Positions 45,303-53,494 of a stretch of DNA of 61,849 nucleotides are shown here, in pieces. The translations under genes and the position numbers were made by a program. The DNA lies in the NCBI GenBank assembly GCA_016934395.1, contig JAFGSZ010000153.1, positions 1-61,849 of the forward strand, in the 5' to 3' direction. The stretch is from Bacteroidales bacterium (GTDB lineage: Bacteria > Bacteroidota > Bacteroidia > Bacteroidales > UBA10428). The notes beneath the pieces are model-generated. The model saw nothing but the letters and a program-made list of their open reading frames with translations, was not told where the DNA came from and searched no databases. Within the stretch, counting starts at the first letter, position 1. Each line of letters begins with the position of its first letter.

Positions 45303-46883
45303 ATGATAACAGAAGAAAGACTCCAAAAACTCCCCGGCTGGATTAGAAGAATTACACGATACTTAACTGAAATCAAAGTTCCGGCAAAAATTGTATACCT
45401 CCTTATTTCTATAATTGCAACCCTCTGGTTTTTGTTTAGGGTAATTCCAAAACCTTCCAGGGCATTATATCCTTGCATGCAGGTAGCTGCACCAATTATG
45501 TCTAGTTTTTTCATTTGGGTACTGACCCTGTCAGGTACAGTGGTTGCTTTTAGAAAAGCAAAACTGAAATTTTTTGAAGCCAAATATATAGCTGCTTTTG
45601 TATTCCTGATAATAGGGTTGAGTTCGGCCTTCTTTTTTTCTGCGCGGTATTCAACAACATCAAGTGCAAATGAGCTTGAAATCTGGTACAAGCCAAATAT
45701 TCCGCTTGGAGTTGCCAGGGGGATTTTTCCCGGAAGAGTAGCCTGGGGTCACAATCCTAATGTGGCATCCTGGGATGGTGTTACGGGTTTTTGGTGGGAA
45801 GACCGGTTTAACAATCAGAAAGAAACAGACCAACTTCTTTCACAAACCCTGTTCAGCCTTACCAATAAAAAGCAGGAAAAAAAAGCCTGGGATGTTTTAT
45901 TCAGGTTTTATAACAAAAGCAGGCATAATTTGAATAAAGGGTATAAGGCCGGAGAAAAAATCGCTATTAAAATCAATCAAAACAATACCTTCTTGCACGA
46001 AAGCTCCAATGAAATTAATGCCAATCCACAATTAGTTCTTTCCTTACTGAGCAGTTTGATCAATGAAGCCGGAGTTCCCCAGGAAAATATTACGGTAGCC
46101 GACCCAAGCCGATTTATTACCGACAACATATTCGATAAATGTCATGCTGTTTTCCCAAAAGTACATTTTGTAGATCATGTGGGCGGTGACGGACGCGAGA
46201 AATCCACTTTTGTTGAAAATGGTTTTATTTATTCTTTTGATTTTGATGGAATGACCCGGGGACTCGCTACCTGTTTTGTCGAAGCGGATTATGTAATTAA
46301 TCTGGCGCTTATGAAAGGGCATGTAACCCAAGGTGTAACACTGGTTGCCAAAAACTTTTTCGGATGCACCAGCATTGAAACCGACTGGCGCAAAAACGCC
46401 CACTGCAGCGGCTTTAGCCAGAGCCAGGAAGGAAAACGGCAATACTCTGTATATCCAGATTTTATAGGACATAAAGACTTAGGTGAAAAGACTATACTTT
46501 ATCTGGTTGATGGGATTTACAGTAATAAATCGCTGGATGGAATTCCAAACTCAAAATGGGCATTAGCTCCTTTTAATAACAACTGGCCAAACAGTCTGTT
46601 TGCTTCACAGGATGGGGTGGCTATTGAATCCGTAGTACTTGATTTTGCCCTTGAAGAATGGCCTGATGCTCCCGATATGATGTACAGCGATTTTGCCATG
46701 GAAGAAATGGCCCTGGCCAATAATCCGCCTTCGGGAACGGTATACGACCCCGAACGGGATGGTACCAGACTTAAAAGTCTTGGCGTTACTGAACACTGGA
46801 ATAATGCCAAAGACAAACAATACAGCCGGAATCTGAAAACCGGCGAGGGCATTGAATTAGTGTATACATTAATCAACAAATAA
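45303..46883 (+). CDS. DUF362 protein with N-terminal membrane helices
   Basis: The 526-residue protein has three hydrophobic segments near residues 28-45, 60-80 and 97-115. The rest, after about residue 125, is a DUF362 domain: VAWGHNPNVASWDG, IAIKINQNN, the VTVADPSRFITD stretch and a C-terminal NPPSGTVYDPERDG. The usual Fe-S-cluster CxxCxxCxxxC region that some DUF362 proteins carry is absent. The function is unknown. The domain probably faces the periplasm. It stands alone, flanked by repeat arrays and followed by a hairpin terminator. Confidence 0.8.
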   Translation: MITEERLQKLPGWIRRITRYLTEIKVPAKIVYLLISIIATLWFLFRVIPKPSRALYPCMQVAAPIMSSFFIWVLTLSGTVVAFRKAKLKFFEAKYIAAFVFLIIGLSSAFFFSARYSTTSSANELEIWYKPNIPLGVARGIFPGRVAWGHNPNVASWDGVTGFWWEDRFNNQKETDQLLSQTLFSLTNKKQEKKAWDVLFRFYNKSRHNLNKGYKAGEKIAIKINQNNTFLHESSNEINANPQLVLSLLSSLINEAGVPQENITVADPSRFITDNIFDKCHAVFPKVHFVDHVGGDGREKSTFVENGFIYSFDFDGMTRGLATCFVEADYVINLALMKGHVTQGVTLVAKNFFGCTSIETDWRKNAHCSGFSQSQEGKRQYSVYPDFIGHKDLGEKTILYLVDGIYSNKSLDGIPNSKWALAPFNNNWPNSLFASQDGVAIESVVLDFALEEWPDAPDMMYSDFAMEEMALANNPPSGTVYDPERDGTRLKSLGVTEHWNNAKDKQYSRNLKTGEGIELVYTLINK

Positions 46884-46900
46884 TCTTTTTTTCAACATAC

Positions 46901-46931
46901 ATACTCCCGGTCCAATTGGATCGGGATGTAT
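46901..46931 (+). terminator. Hairpin terminator after the DUF362 gene
   Basis: TCCCGGTCCAATTGGATCGGGA (46905-46926) is a near-perfect palindrome with one G-U pair, extended by ATAC/TGTAT with a one-base bulge. The stop is 18 nt upstream and a T-rich stretch follows. Confidence 0.75.
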
Positions 46932-47021
46932 CTTATTTCTCAATTTACCCAATAAAAAATCGGACTGGAAAGTTTCGGGTTTATTTTTTTTGGGTAAACC
47001 AGTATATACCTATACTACTTT

Positions 47022-47104
47022 ACCATTGTCTACCTTGTAACCTTGTAACCTTGTAACCTTGTTACTTTGTTTACTTTGTTTACTTTGTCAACTTATCTAC
47101 CCTT
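47022..47104. repeat. Tandem repeat array (ACCTTGTA units)
   Basis: ACCTTGTA occurs three times in direct succession, followed by ACCTTGTT, ACTTTGTT, TACTTTGTT, TACTTTGTC and a degraded end. It has the same core as the array at 45041-45164. Confidence 0.85.
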
Positions 47105-47312
47105 AAATCTGAATTCCCTTCAATCAAAAGCTGGCTCACAAATTTACCATGCGATCATTATTTTTCTAAAATCACCCCTGCACAGTTAATTTTTTCCGGT
47201 AAAATTTTTTTCCCACCCCTCTGAACGTTTCACTCCCCAGCGTGTATTTTAATAAAACCATTATTAAAGCACGTGCGAATTCTTTAATTTGTATCACTTA
47301 AAAATTCTAGCA

Positions 47313-48488
47313 ATGAAACGATCTATTATATTTATCTTTTTAGCAATTGTCTGTTTTTACTCTGCCCGGGCACAACAGCCTGAAATTGTCTATTCCATTG
47401 CCAAAGAAGAAAGACCCCATTCATTTTTTGTAGAACAGGCCGAATTGTGGTGGAAGGAAATTGAAAAAAATAACAAAAATGAAAAAGCCTGGTTTTATTA
47501 TTATAAGGCCAACCGTTATGCAAAAATGACCTTCCGGCAAGGCAGTACCTCCACCTTTAAAACCTGGACCGACGAAAGCCTGTATTTAAAAGAAGCGGAA
47601 GAAATAACGGGTTTAATTTCAAAGGCCATACCGAACACTTTTACCTATTATGTTATTATAAAAGAAGGATATCCAAATAACCGGGAACGGCTGGATGCCC
47701 TAAAGAAAGCCTATGCCCTTGAACCGGATAACCCGGATACCTACGATGAATTTGTAGTGTATTACGAAACGAATAATAATGAAGATAAAAGAGCGGAGTT
47801 TAATAAAATATGGTACCGGTCCAACGACCTTTCTGCGGGTATTTTAAATTATAATTACAATGTGCTTATGAGTATAAGCGAAGGTGGTATGATCTTAACC
47901 TTTGGTGATAACGACACCTTCCCCATCTGGATGCTACAGGATGTATTAAATATCCGGCCCGATGTAACAGTTTTAAATGTGCATCTTCTTTCAATTACCG
48001 AATACAGGAATACGTTATTTAAAAAACTGAACATCCCGGCATTATTAAAAGATTATCCGGAGGGCGCGAGCGCTGAGAATCAGAAGGAGATTATAAACCA
48101 TATTATTAAAAACAAACCTGAAAATTTACCACTGTATATAAGCACTCCCGCCTGGAAACAATTTTTGGAATATGAAAAAAATCTGTATATAGTGGGCCTG
48201 GCGCTGGAATTTTCAACAGAAAACATTGATAATATTGCCCTGCTAAAAAATAATTTCGAAAATAGATATGCCCTGGATTATATTTATAACCAATTTACTT
48301 TTGATATCAGCCGGGGAATCGTAAACCGGATTAATGTAAATTATTTACCGGGAATTATAAAATTGTATCAGCATTACAGACTTAGTGGTGAAGAAGAAAA
48401 AGCGGCAAGCATAAAAAAGCTGGGGTTAATAATTGCAGATAAGGGTGGCGAAGACTGGAAACAAAAAGCACTTGAAATACTGGAATAA
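47313..48488 (+). CDS. Exported tetratricopeptide-like protein with a DUF2723-like motif
   Basis: The ATG at 47313 is chosen because a signal peptide (MKRSIIFIFLAIVCFYSARA) then starts the 391-residue protein; a longer upstream frame adds 8 residues. The N-terminal half has helical repeat-like segments (EKAWFYYYKANRYAKM, ALEPDNPDTYDEFVVYYE). The central part carries GDNDTFPIWMLQDVLNIRPDVTV, close to the soluble C-terminal half of DUF2723/TMEM260-type protein glycosylation enzymes, but the membrane part is missing. It is the first gene of a unit with an ECF sigma factor (4 nt after it). Function unknown. Confidence 0.8.
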   Translation: MKRSIIFIFLAIVCFYSARAQQPEIVYSIAKEERPHSFFVEQAELWWKEIEKNNKNEKAWFYYYKANRYAKMTFRQGSTSTFKTWTDESLYLKEAEEITGLISKAIPNTFTYYVIIKEGYPNNRERLDALKKAYALEPDNPDTYDEFVVYYETNNNEDKRAEFNKIWYRSNDLSAGILNYNYNVLMSISEGGMILTFGDNDTFPIWMLQDVLNIRPDVTVLNVHLLSITEYRNTLFKKLNIPALLKDYPEGASAENQKEIINHIIKNKPENLPLYISTPAWKQFLEYEKNLYIVGLALEFSTENIDNIALLKNNFENRYALDYIYNQFTFDISRGIVNRINVNYLPGIIKLYQHYRLSGEEEKAASIKKLGLIIADKGGEDWKQKALEILE

Positions 48489-48492
48489 ATTC

Positions 48493-49026
48493 ATGCAAAG
48501 ATTTTCAGACGAAAAATTAATACAAATTTTCAGAAACACAAATGGCAATCAAAGGTCTAAGGCTTTTGATTGCCTGTATTTACGGCATGTGGAAAACCTG
48601 AGAAATTATTTCTTTTTCGCGTTGGGACGGGATAATGAAAAGGCCAATGATTTTGCGCACGATTTGTTTGTGAAAATTCTGGAATCGCCTGAAAAGTTTG
48701 ATGCCAGTCAGCTCTTTAAACCATGGATATTCAGGATTGCTTCTAACATGTGTAAAAATGAATACAGAAAACAGGAAGTAGTAAACAAATATGTGAACCA
48801 TGTTCAACAAACCAATCCCGTAACTACAGCACTAAGGGAAAACGAAATCAGACTGCGCGAATGTTTAAAAAAATTATCGCCGGAACACCGCTCATTAATT
48901 GTATTGCGGTTTAAAATTAAGCTGAGCATTAAAGAAATGGCAGAAATTTATACAATTCCCGAAGGCACCGTTAAGTCGCGTTTATTTTATGCCACCAGAG
49001 AATTATCGAATTTTTATAAAGAATAA
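48493..49026 (+). CDS. ECF-type RNA polymerase sigma factor
   Basis: Starting at ATG 48493 gives 177 residues; an upstream frame overlaps the previous gene. Region 2 lies at about 20-75 (NLRNYFFFALGRDNEKANDFAHDLFVKIL, FKPWIFRIASNMCKNEYRK) and region 4 at about 125-175 (LSPEHRSLIVLRFKIKLSIKEMAEIYTIPEGTVKSRLF). It reads like Bacteroidota-type sigma-70 family ECF factors. It is 4 bp after the previous stop and 4 bp before the next start, so the three genes are coupled. Confidence 0.93.
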   Translation: MQRFSDEKLIQIFRNTNGNQRSKAFDCLYLRHVENLRNYFFFALGRDNEKANDFAHDLFVKILESPEKFDASQLFKPWIFRIASNMCKNEYRKQEVVNKYVNHVQQTNPVTTALRENEIRLRECLKKLSPEHRSLIVLRFKIKLSIKEMAEIYTIPEGTVKSRLFYATRELSNFYKE

Positions 49027-49030
49027 TACC

Positions 49031-49630
49031 ATGGAAAATGAACAGGAATTTGGAAAGCTTTATGAACTTATTGAGCAATTTAATTTTACATCATTGCCGG
49101 AACCGGAAAAAATGTTTGTGCTGAAACATTTATCAGAAAAGGAGTATAATCGAATGCGTTTAACCATTTTGGATACGCAACAGTTATTTTCAAAATATCC
49201 GGAATACGACAAAAAGGATCAAGCATCCGGATTAAAAAGAATTCTCACCTTTCCGGTTGAATTGTACAAGATAGTTGCCACCCTGCTTATAATTGCGGGA
49301 ATCGGATATCTTTTTTCGAGGTTTTCACCCTCCGGCCAAACGGAATTATTCGCTGTGGCTGATACGGTATATATTGAAAAAACGGATACTGTGGTAATTG
49401 AAAAAACAAATACCATCGAAGTAATAAAAGACAGAATTGTATATAAGGAATACAGAACAGATAATTACCGGGCCATTCAAACCGGTACATTACCCGAAGA
49501 TGCGAATATTCAACAAGATTGCCTAAAAGAGATTTGTCCCGAAGATATGGTACTGTTCAGCAATATAAAAAACAAAAGTGATTTGTCCACAGACAGTGCA
49601 CTTAAAAACTTTATTGTTGCAGTAAATTAA
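49031..49630 (+). CDS. Single-pass membrane protein, probable anti-sigma partner
   Basis: Starting at ATG 49031 gives 199 residues. The N-terminal 80 residues are helical and cytosolic (EFGKLYELIEQF, PEPEKMFVLKHLSEKEYNRMRLTI) and could hold a sigma factor. One hydrophobic segment lies at about 80-97 (ILYKIVATLLIIAGIGYLF region), and the C-terminal part is periplasmic with a coiled stretch. The position right after an ECF sigma gene fits an anti-sigma protein, although no standard zinc motif is present, so this is inference. An effector membrane protein remains possible. Confidence 0.65.
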   Translation: MENEQEFGKLYELIEQFNFTSLPEPEKMFVLKHLSEKEYNRMRLTILDTQQLFSKYPEYDKKDQASGLKRILTFPVELYKIVATLLIIAGIGYLFSRFSPSGQTELFAVADTVYIEKTDTVVIEKTNTIEVIKDRIVYKEYRTDNYRAIQTGTLPEDANIQQDCLKEICPEDMVLFSNIKNKSDLSTDSALKNFIVAVN

Positions 49631-49706
49631 TGCAAAAGTATGTTTTTTTCACCCTTAAGGGAATCCAAATAGGCAGGCAGCAATTTATAATATTTTGTAC
49701 CTGTCT

Positions 49707-50990
49707 TTAAATCTTGTATGAATCCCAGATATCAGCGCCGGTCCTGCGTTCTTTCATTTGAGCCATTATTATCTGCTTCCCGTCGGTACGGCAATTGATC
49801 ATCCCGTAAAGTACATCGCCGGCAGAGTTAATGGAACGTGCCAGTTCAGTAGAAAAGACTTTCGGACGCTCACCGCGGCTGTATTTTCCGGCACATCCTA
49901 TTGCTTCTGCCCGCGGGTGGGCATAAGATTCGTTATCACCTGATGAGATTACAGTGGCAAACGGTTTTACCCTGTCCATGTATTCCACCAAAAAATCAGA
50001 TGATCCGTGATGACAACTTTTAGCCACATCAACCATAAACGGATTTGAATTCCCATAGTGTTGTATCAGGTACGCTTCTGCCTCTGTGTTCAGGTCGCCA
50101 CCCAACAGAACAGTTTTTCCCTGCTGACCACCCTCCGAGTAGTTGAGTTTTAATACCAGGCTGTGCCCGTTGCGGGTATGCGAAGAATCTCCAAACCAGG
50201 GCCAGTGTACCTGTCCACCCACAAGTTTTGGTACCGGACCAAGTACTTCAATGCTCAGGTTTTTATCCTTTTCGTATCCGGGTACCGTTGCCTGCTGGGT
50301 AGTTAACCGGCTCAGCGAATCCAGACGGCCCTGATCGTGTGCGTTCACCACAGCTTCAAGAAACCTGCGGAACATAGCTTGCAGACCTCCTGCCTGAAGC
50401 ATATTTCGCGCATCATTAATGTCGCTGAATGTGGTACTCAGCAGATCGTTATCCATTTTTCCAAGGTCGGTGTTGTACCCTGCAGGCCGCTCTCTTTTTA
50501 AATTATGGAATCTTGCAATACCATTATGATATACCGTCCCGAATTCAAACTGCTCATCATTAAACAGGGCAATTAGTCCGTTATAATGGTCTGCATCAAA
50601 ATGGGAAACCAGCACGGTATCGATACGTACACGTTCATTTTTCCTTAAAATATAGCTGTACTGATATCCCCTGAGATATCTCCTCAGGTTGGTGTTTGGC
50701 CCGCCATCGATAAGTAATCGTTTATCAAGGGTTTCTACCAGCATGCCGTCTCCCTGGCCCACATCGACAAAGAAAATTTTTAAACCGGGATTGTCGCGCA
50801 GTTCATTTCTGCGAATCCAGCCATCTGGTCCGGCAGTTATCACCCTTACCCGTTCACGGCCATCATCCTTTACCACTCCGGCCCAGGTTCCCAGAAGAAT
50901 TTTATTAATCGGACGGCCACCTTCCGCCTGTTGATAGACGTTAGTTTCAGGTTTTGCCGCGTACTGAACTCGAATAATTTCGTTACTCAT
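49707..50990 (-). CDS. MBL-fold hydrolase, ComEC/Rec2-like, with N-terminal SH3-like part
   Basis: The 427-residue protein has a metallo-beta-lactamase core with DVGQGDGMLVE (about 73-83), LLIDGGPN, HFDADHYNG (the HxDxDH motif, about 129-137) and SCHHGSSD near 328-335. This is the ComEC-like soluble group. About 70 N-terminal residues (RVQYAAKPETNV, LLGTWAGVVKDDGRERVRVI, WIRRNELRD) may form an SH3-like fold. It has no signal or membrane segment. Substrate is unknown; the group includes nucleic-acid and phosphodiester hydrolases. Base composition looks more GC-rich than its neighbours, so recent transfer is possible. Confidence 0.8.
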   Translation of the reverse strand: MSNEIIRVQYAAKPETNVYQQAEGGRPINKILLGTWAGVVKDDGRERVRVITAGPDGWIRRNELRDNPGLKIFFVDVGQGDGMLVETLDKRLLIDGGPNTNLRRYLRGYQYSYILRKNERVRIDTVLVSHFDADHYNGLIALFNDEQFEFGTVYHNGIARFHNLKRERPAGYNTDLGKMDNDLLSTTFSDINDARNMLQAGGLQAMFRRFLEAVVNAHDQGRLDSLSRLTTQQATVPGYEKDKNLSIEVLGPVPKLVGGQVHWPWFGDSSHTRNGHSLVLKLNYSEGGQQGKTVLLGGDLNTEAEAYLIQHYGNSNPFMVDVAKSCHHGSSDFLVEYMDRVKPFATVISSGDNESYAHPRAEAIGCAGKYSRGERPKVFSTELARSINSAGDVLYGMINCRTDGKQIIMAQMKERRTGADIWDSYKI

Positions 50991-51302
50991 AACTTAGACC
51001 TCCATCTTTGGTTATTATTTGGTTTACTGAAAAATACGCTATTCTCAAGCAATTTTAGTTCCCGTCTGCCTTAACTGATTTCAACCTGTAGGAACCAGGG
51101 TATTCATCTTCTGCCCTCAGGCAGCATATTGCCATAATCCTTTAGAATAACAAATTCGTGAATAAGTTGGTTCTAACTTTAATTTCTATATTTAAAATTA
51201 ATAAAAATAACAAAAAATTAAATCCCACTTCTATATCCCATTCGTCATGAAAAATGCTTTATTTTGCATTCGAATTCTTTTTTGAATTTAACAGATTATG
51301 CA
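50991..51302. other. Divergent intergenic region
   Basis: Lies between the divergently transcribed MBL and HAMP-protein genes. No gene is seen; only a weak -7-like TATATTTA upstream of the HAMP gene was noted. Confidence 0.4.
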
Positions 51303-52049
51303 ATGGGTATAAAGTATAAAATATTTTCGGGGTTTATGATGCTGGCCATAATGTTGCTGGTCGCCGGTTTTGTTTCCATCCGTGAGTTTATGAATATTGG
51401 TCAGTCGGTTAAAAAGCTACTGGATGATAACTACCTCAGTATTGATGCTTCCCAAACCATGCTTGAGGCGCTTGAGCGAGAGGACAGCGGAATATTATTA
51501 TTGCTACTGGGTAAGTGGCAGGAAGGCCGGCAGGTAATCCAATCTGCAGACAGTCTTTTTTTGGTAAATTATGCTATTGCAAAAAAAAACATTACCATTC
51601 CTGGTGAAGCGGAACTCGTAAACAAAATAAAAATCAACTACGCGAATTATAAAAGTTTATGGGAACGGCCAATAGTTGGTACGGATAATGAGGGGGATTT
51701 TGAAATGTATTACAGTCAACACCACCAGCTGTTTCTTAATGTAAAGCATGAAGTGAAAAATCTGATGACCCTGAATCAGGAAACGATGTACCAGACAAGC
51801 ACCGAATTAAAAAACCGTTCACAAAGAGCCGTTATGCCGGGGATTATTGCCATTGTAACTGCTATAGTTTTTTCTTTATTGTTTGTATATTATATTACCT
51901 ATTATTTTGTAAGGCCGATAATTCAAATAACCAACGGTATCGAAAATTATCAGCGATCGAATGAAAATTTTGACGTGGAAGTGGATACCCGGGATGAGAT
52001 AAAAAAACTGGCCGACTCTGTGAAACGTTTACTTCAAAGTTTATCATAA
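51303..52049 (+). CDS. Membrane sensor-like protein with HAMP domain but no output domain
   Basis: The ATG at 51303 (MGIKYKIFSGFMMLAIMLL) gives 248 residues. One helix is at about 8-28, a 150-residue periplasmic four-helix-bundle-like region follows, and a second helix lies near 178-200. A HAMP domain (VRPIIQITNGIENYQRSNENFDVEVDTRDEIKKLADSVKRL) fills the C-terminal end and the protein stops there. No kinase, methyl-accepting or cyclase output is present. Its stop is 2 bp before the TrkH gene, so it may regulate TrkH directly or with a partner encoded elsewhere. Confidence 0.85.
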   Translation: MGIKYKIFSGFMMLAIMLLVAGFVSIREFMNIGQSVKKLLDDNYLSIDASQTMLEALEREDSGILLLLLGKWQEGRQVIQSADSLFLVNYAIAKKNITIPGEAELVNKIKINYANYKSLWERPIVGTDNEGDFEMYYSQHHQLFLNVKHEVKNLMTLNQETMYQTSTELKNRSQRAVMPGIIAIVTAIVFSLLFVYYITYYFVRPIIQITNGIENYQRSNENFDVEVDTRDEIKKLADSVKRLLQSLS

Positions 52050-52051
52050 TA

Positions 52052-53491
52052 ATGGTGAGACTGCATACCATATCCAGATATGTAGGCTTACTCCTGCTGG
52101 TAAATGCACTATTTCTCGGCATAGGAATGATCATTTCTATTATTAACCACGATTCGGGTACATACCCCCTGATGTATTCCATGTTGGTAACTGTTATCTT
52201 TGGCTGGTTTCCCATGATTTATGTCCCCCCGGCACAAAACATCTCCAAGAACGAAGGATTTTTGATTGTAATTTTTGGCTGGCTGATTACCTGCCTGGTC
52301 GGGGCTTTACCCTTTGTGTTATGGGGCGGTGAATTTACCTTTACAAATGCATGGTTTGAAAGTGTTTCAGGATTTACTACTACCGGCTCCACCATTTTAA
52401 ATGATATTGAGGCTCTGCCCATGGGCCTGCTATTCTGGCGTTCGTCCACACATTGGCTTGGGGGAATTGGTGTGGTAATGTTGTCCCTGGTTATTCTTCC
52501 GAATATAGGGCATGCCCGGTTTGTTTTGCTGCGAACAGAGATGAGTGAGGTGGCAGAAAGTAATTTCAGATACCAGACAAAACGGGTTTTAAAAATCCTT
52601 CTAATTGTATATGTAGGACTAACCGTTGCTGAAACTATCCTGTTATGGATTTTTGGAATGGACCTGTTCGATGCGCTTATGCATTCTTTTGCTACCATTG
52701 CCACGGGCGGATTTTCAACCAAAAACCTGAGTATATATTATTATCATAGTGTGGCTATTGAAGTAATCATTATGGTTTTTATGGTACTATCAGGTATTCA
52801 TTTCGGATTGTTATTTGCTACCATTATTCGCCGATCAACAAATATTTTTAACTCGGTTGTGGTTCGATATTATGTACTAAGCATGCTTGTGGGGATACTT
52901 TTTGTTTCTCTGAATGTACATGGAAAAGTTTTTCCCGGTTTTTTCGAATCTTTACGATATGCATCTTTCCAGGTGGTTTCACTCGGCACTACAACAGGAT
53001 TTGCCACCATTGACACAAAACTCTGGCCGGCATTTTCACAACTGATCTTAATCTTTTTTACCCTGCAATGCGCCTGTGCCGGTTCAACTTCAGGGGGTAT
53101 AAAAGTCGACCGTATCGTAATTTTGCTAAAATCCATACAACTGAATATTAAAAGAATTCACCATCCCAGGGCTATTTTTACGCTTAAATTAGAAAACCAT
53201 ATTATTGAAGACGAAATAATAAAAAACGCAGTGGTTTTTATTGTGCTGTATTTGCTTATTGTATTTTTTTCGGGTGTGGCATTAACATCACTGGGTATGG
53301 ACAGTATGACTGCTCTTTCAGCTTCTGCTGCCACCATGGGCAATGTCGGACCTGGATTTGGCGGAGTAAGCTCCATGGGAAATTTCCATAATGTTCCCGA
53401 ATTGGGAAAATGGATTCTATCGGCAAATATGCTTCTTGGTCGTCTTGAAATTTATGGATTTATCGCTCTCCTGTGGATGCGCAGAACTTAA
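52052..53491 (+). CDS. trkH: TrkH-family potassium uptake protein
   Basis: The 479-residue protein has TrkH-type architecture with four filter repeats, including the TTTGSTIL segment, FATIATGGFS, TTTGFATID and ATMGNVGPG, each with the Gly/Ser-rich selectivity loop. It forms the ion-conducting subunit for K+ uptake; it needs a TrkA-type NAD-binding partner that is not in this window. It follows the HAMP gene by 2 bp. It is convergent with the APC transporter, 3 bp apart. Confidence 0.93.
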   Translation: MVRLHTISRYVGLLLLVNALFLGIGMIISIINHDSGTYPLMYSMLVTVIFGWFPMIYVPPAQNISKNEGFLIVIFGWLITCLVGALPFVLWGGEFTFTNAWFESVSGFTTTGSTILNDIEALPMGLLFWRSSTHWLGGIGVVMLSLVILPNIGHARFVLLRTEMSEVAESNFRYQTKRVLKILLIVYVGLTVAETILLWIFGMDLFDALMHSFATIATGGFSTKNLSIYYYHSVAIEVIIMVFMVLSGIHFGLLFATIIRRSTNIFNSVVVRYYVLSMLVGILFVSLNVHGKVFPGFFESLRYASFQVVSLGTTTGFATIDTKLWPAFSQLILIFFTLQCACAGSTSGGIKVDRIVILLKSIQLNIKRIHHPRAIFTLKLENHIIEDEIIKNAVVFIVLYLLIVFFSGVALTSLGMDSMTALSASAATMGNVGPGFGGVSSMGNFHNVPELGKWILSANMLLGRLEIYGFIALLWMRRT

Positions 53492-53494
53492 TAT

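Larger units (their letters stand above)
46884..47312. other. Intergenic region with terminator and second repeat array
   Basis: No gene. It holds the terminator hairpin at 46901-46931 and the repeat array at 47022-47104. Confidence 0.6.

Noticed and set aside
45041-47104. Possible CRISPR arrays from repeated units
   Set aside because: Units are 8-9 bp, degenerate and without spacers; no cas genes are near.
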